A DNA stretch of 16,728 bases from positions 1 through 16,728 of the forward strand of contig LT649668.1 of assembly GCA_900128395.1 (NCBI GenBank), written 5' to 3'. This stretch comes from Stramenopiles sp. TOSAG23-2 (Eukaryota; Sar). Under the pieces are notes generated by a model. It was not told the origin of the DNA. It made no database searches and saw only the letters and a program-made list of their open reading frames with translations. This document shows, piece after piece, positions 14,782 to 16,728 of the stretch; the stretch's first letter is position 1; each line of letters starts with the position of its first letter. A program made the translations under genes and the position numbers.

Positions 14782-15750
14782 ATGTCGTCCTCTAGAAGTG
14801 ATAATAATAATAATAATGATAACGATAGTAATTCCTTTATGTCGTCAACTGGTATGTCTGGAGATGCCTTTGCGTTTCAAAAGCAACAGCAGTCACAGGT
14901 GGATGCTAATAAAGAATTAATGGAGCAATTTTGGAAACAACAATCAAGTCGTATAGAGGAATTACAACGTGGGTCGCAAGAGTTTAAATTACATGCGTTA
15001 CCACTTGCTAGGATAAAAAAAATTATGAAGTTGGACGAGGATAATGTAAAAATGATATCAGCCGATGCTCCTGTACTTTTAGCAAAAGCTTGTGAAATTT
15101 TTGTTTTAGAACTGACTCTTCGATCTTGGACGCATACAGAACGAAAAAAAAGAAGAACACTCCAACGTAACGATGTCTCGAAAGCAGTTGCGCAGTCTGA
15201 TATGATGGATTTTTTAATAGATATTGTTCCAAGAGAAGATGTGAAACAAGGAAATAAACAACAAACATCTAATAGTAATAACACAGCAAATAATCGTGGA
15301 TATGGAATTATGACTTCCGAGCAAATGGAACAATACGCATCGATGCAGCAACGTTATTTTGAAATGTTTCAACAAATGTCAGCAAACAATGGTACTGTAC
15401 AAGGGGATAGCGATGGTGCTAGTTTAATGTCGACAAATATGGAACAATATGCGCAACAATTTCAAATGCCAACAATGGATCCAGAAACTGCAGCGCAATA
15501 TGCTCAATATTATCAAGATTTATATAGACAATCAGAGGAATATGCAAGGGACTTGCAAAATACTCAAGGCAGTGCAAATTCTAGCACGTTAGAAAATAAC
15601 AATGAAACAAATAATTTTATGGAGCAATATAATCAAAGTATAAATTCACAGTTATATAATATGAATAGTCAAATGAACACTTTTCACGAGCAATCAAATG
15701 GTGGTATGAATACAAACAATAACAATTATGTAAAATCTGAATTGGAATAA
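14782..15750 (+). CDS. NFYC: Nuclear transcription factor Y subunit gamma (NF-YC / HAP5)
   Basis: A subunit of the trimeric CCAAT-binding factor NF-Y. It pairs with NF-YB through the histone fold and together they recruit NF-YA in the nucleus. The protein has 322 residues from the ATG at 14782; an in-frame TTG at 14776 is not needed. An Asn/Asp/Ser-rich leader (1-30) precedes the core. The NF-YC hallmark FWKQQ is near 50, LPLARIKKIMKLDEDN near 73, then MISADAPVLLAKACEIFVLE, LTLRSWTHTERKKRRTLQ and DVSKAVAQSDMMDFLIDIVP, ending near 155. This matches the conserved NF-YC histone fold throughout. The remaining half is Gln/Asn/Met/Tyr-rich with several MEQY-like repeats, as in NF-YC activation domains. 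The family call is essentially certain. The gene is uninterrupted and ends in TAA. Confidence 0.97.
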   Translation: MSSSRSDNNNNNDNDSNSFMSSTGMSGDAFAFQKQQQSQVDANKELMEQFWKQQSSRIEELQRGSQEFKLHALPLARIKKIMKLDEDNVKMISADAPVLLAKACEIFVLELTLRSWTHTERKKRRTLQRNDVSKAVAQSDMMDFLIDIVPREDVKQGNKQQTSNSNNTANNRGYGIMTSEQMEQYASMQQRYFEMFQQMSANNGTVQGDSDGASLMSTNMEQYAQQFQMPTMDPETAAQYAQYYQDLYRQSEEYARDLQNTQGSANSSTLENNNETNNFMEQYNQSINSQLYNMNSQMNTFHEQSNGGMNTNNNNYVKSELE

Positions 15751-15996
15751 TTATGTGAACATTTATAATAATTTGTGTGTATATATATATTTTAAACCCG
15801 GAGAAATATGTTTTAAAATTTTTGCTAAAAAATTAAAATGTGTACTCGTATTGAACACTCTCTGATAGTAATTTTGCCAGATTGAGTTTTAAACCCAAAT
15901 AATTTAATCTAGATATTTTTTCTTTATAAAATTGATAATTTAATTTACGCACACATAAAAAATTTATTTTTTTAATTTACTCATGCTGGCATGATA

Positions 15997-16058
15997 ATTC
16001 CTACTCTTCAAAAGAATATAATGCACTAATAATTGAGGATTACCCCCCTGTGGTAATC
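15997..16058 (+). other. 22-nt motif plus downstream hairpin, 3' of NF-YC
   Basis: The 22 nt at 15997-16018 are identical to 9598-9619. After 19 nt comes the stem GATTACC/GGTAATC (16038-16044 and 16052-16058) with loop CCCCTGT. The right arm overlaps the first bases of the 55-nt repeat at 16054, so this hairpin and that repeat's outer stem could not both form in one RNA. Confidence 0.6.
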
Positions 16059-16108
16059 TAGGTCCTAGACTTTTCAAAGAAAAGTCTAGTTGGAGACATA
16101 GATTTAGT
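16054..16108. repeat. 55-nt hairpin repeat, copy 1
   Basis: Identical to 16326-16380 except for A against G at 16098/16370. The core 16065-16089 is a perfect 11-bp stem (arm CTAGACTTTTC) with loop AAA. Outside it GTC/GAC and AATCTA/TAGATT can extend the stem, leaving a 5-nt bulge on the right. This is a long, near-complete foldback structure. Confidence 0.9.
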
Positions 16109-16325
16109 ACCAAATACATATATATACATACAATAATAGATGAAGAAGATACGTTTTTGTTGTTATTATATTATTTGCTGCTATTTATATACTGTACCGC
16201 ATATTGTATTATTATTATTGCTATTGCCCATGTTCATTATTAATACTAGTATTATATTATATTATAGAACGGCTCTCTTCCTTTTTGTATTATATGGGCG
16301 TATTACGAGGAATGTAGGTAATATT

Positions 16326-16380
16326 TAATCTAGGTCCTAGACTTTTCAAAGAAAAGTCTAGTTGGAGACGTAGATTTAGT
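16326..16380. repeat. 55-nt hairpin repeat, copy 2
   Basis: Direct-orientation second copy, 272 nt after the first; the perfect 11-bp stem with loop AAA is at 16337-16361. The 217 nt between the copies is AT-rich with no recognisable gene. The pair could be long terminal structures of a small element or a tandem-duplicated foldback sequence. Confidence 0.9.
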
Positions 16381-16500
16381 GCTGTGTGGCTTCTATTTCG
16401 AGGTACAATCGGGTATTTTTAAGGTTTTACAATGCTATTTCTAGCCTAAATACATGGAGTACTTCGTTTGATGATTTTTGCTGATGAAAAATGAAAATAA

Positions 16501-16521
16501 TTGGATTTGCATTTAATCCAA
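16501..16521. repeat. Small inverted repeat (TTGGATT/AATCCAA)
   Basis: A perfect 7-bp stem with a 7-nt loop in non-coding AT-rich sequence. It is short enough to be chance, and is listed because the region carries several other hairpins. Confidence 0.45.
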
Positions 16522-16728
16522 GTCCATTTCCATCAAAATATATATATATTTACACTCCACAAATGGATTTACATATCATTTTCATTTATAAAATTACATA
16601 CTAAATATTTTATTATATTACAAATTATTTACCATTTTAGAAACCCAACATCATTTTAAAACACAATCCACACATAATATAACTATTACATACATATTAA
16701 TAACCAAAATACAAACATTTTATCAAAA

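Larger units (their letters stand above)
15751..16728. other. 3' region of NF-YC with hairpin repeats
   Basis: 978 nt of AT-rich sequence to the window end. It carries a twice-used TTTTAAACCC (about 15790 and 15887), the 22-nt motif plus hairpin (15997-16058), two 55-nt hairpin repeats (16054 and 16326), and a 7-bp stem at 16501-16521. The 62-residue frame at 16140-16328 is AT-rich Leu/Ile/Tyr sequence lying between the repeats and is not considered a gene. Confidence 0.55.

Noticed and set aside
16140-16328. 62-codon frame between the two 55-nt repeats
   Set aside because: Leu/Ile/Tyr/Phe composition is what AT-rich non-coding DNA gives; it ends inside the repeat and has no recognisable motif.
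16337-16365. Helitron 3' end (hairpin with CTAG)
   Set aside because: In Helitrons the hairpin lies about 10 nt before the CTRR end; here CTAG is part of the stem itself and no 5' terminus was found.
16460-16500. Possible C/D-box snoRNA (TTGATGA and CTGATGA)
   Set aside because: The boxes are too close together and overlap, and no terminal stem or spacing typical of the class is visible.

Overview
This is a window of AT-rich nuclear DNA from a eukaryote, most likely a single-celled protist. The evidence is eukaryote-specific protein families (an NF-YC histone-fold subunit, an SLC27-type acyl-CoA synthetase ending in a peroxisomal signal, a TAP-like ABC half transporter, C2-domain proteins). 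There are also asparagine- and glutamine-rich low-complexity protein tails, long AT-rich spacers and many TA, CA, TG and AAT microsatellites. Every recognisable gene is one uninterrupted reading frame, so introns are rare or absent here. Stops are TAA or TGA, and nothing suggests a non-standard code. I cannot name the lineage with confidence.

Layout. (1) 207-2701, plus strand: a two-C2-domain, long coiled-coil protein with two C-terminal repeats, followed 5 nt after its stop by an open frame encoding a three-pass membrane protein that has no usable ATG at its 5' end. (2) 3093-5003, minus: a very-long-chain acyl-CoA synthetase/fatty acid transport protein with C-terminal SRL. (3) 5004-6611: a 1.6 kb divergent spacer full of inverted and direct repeats resembling decayed MITE-like elements. 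(4) 6612-9311, plus: an ABCB/TAP-like half transporter with an extra N-terminal membrane domain. (5) 9312-9929: convergent spacer with 3'-side motifs and hairpins. (6) 9930-12614, minus: a type II membrane protein with two glycosyltransferase GT-B modules in tandem. (7) 13139-14053, minus: a seven-pass membrane protein, possibly a distant TMBIM/BI-1 relative. (8) 14054-14781: divergent spacer with a GC-rich palindromic island between direct repeats. (9) 14782-15750, plus: NF-YC. (10) 15751-16728: a 3' region with a motif-plus-hairpin also found after the ABC gene, and two nearly identical 55-nt hairpin repeats.

The genes do not form a visible pathway or operon. Several act at membranes or on lipids (C2 protein, acyl-CoA synthetase, transporter, Golgi-type glycosyltransferase), but that is probably ordinary gene order. 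The strongest leads are the C2 protein/membrane-protein junction at about 2111, the unrecognised repeat at the end of the C2 protein, and the recurring 3'-side hairpin elements.
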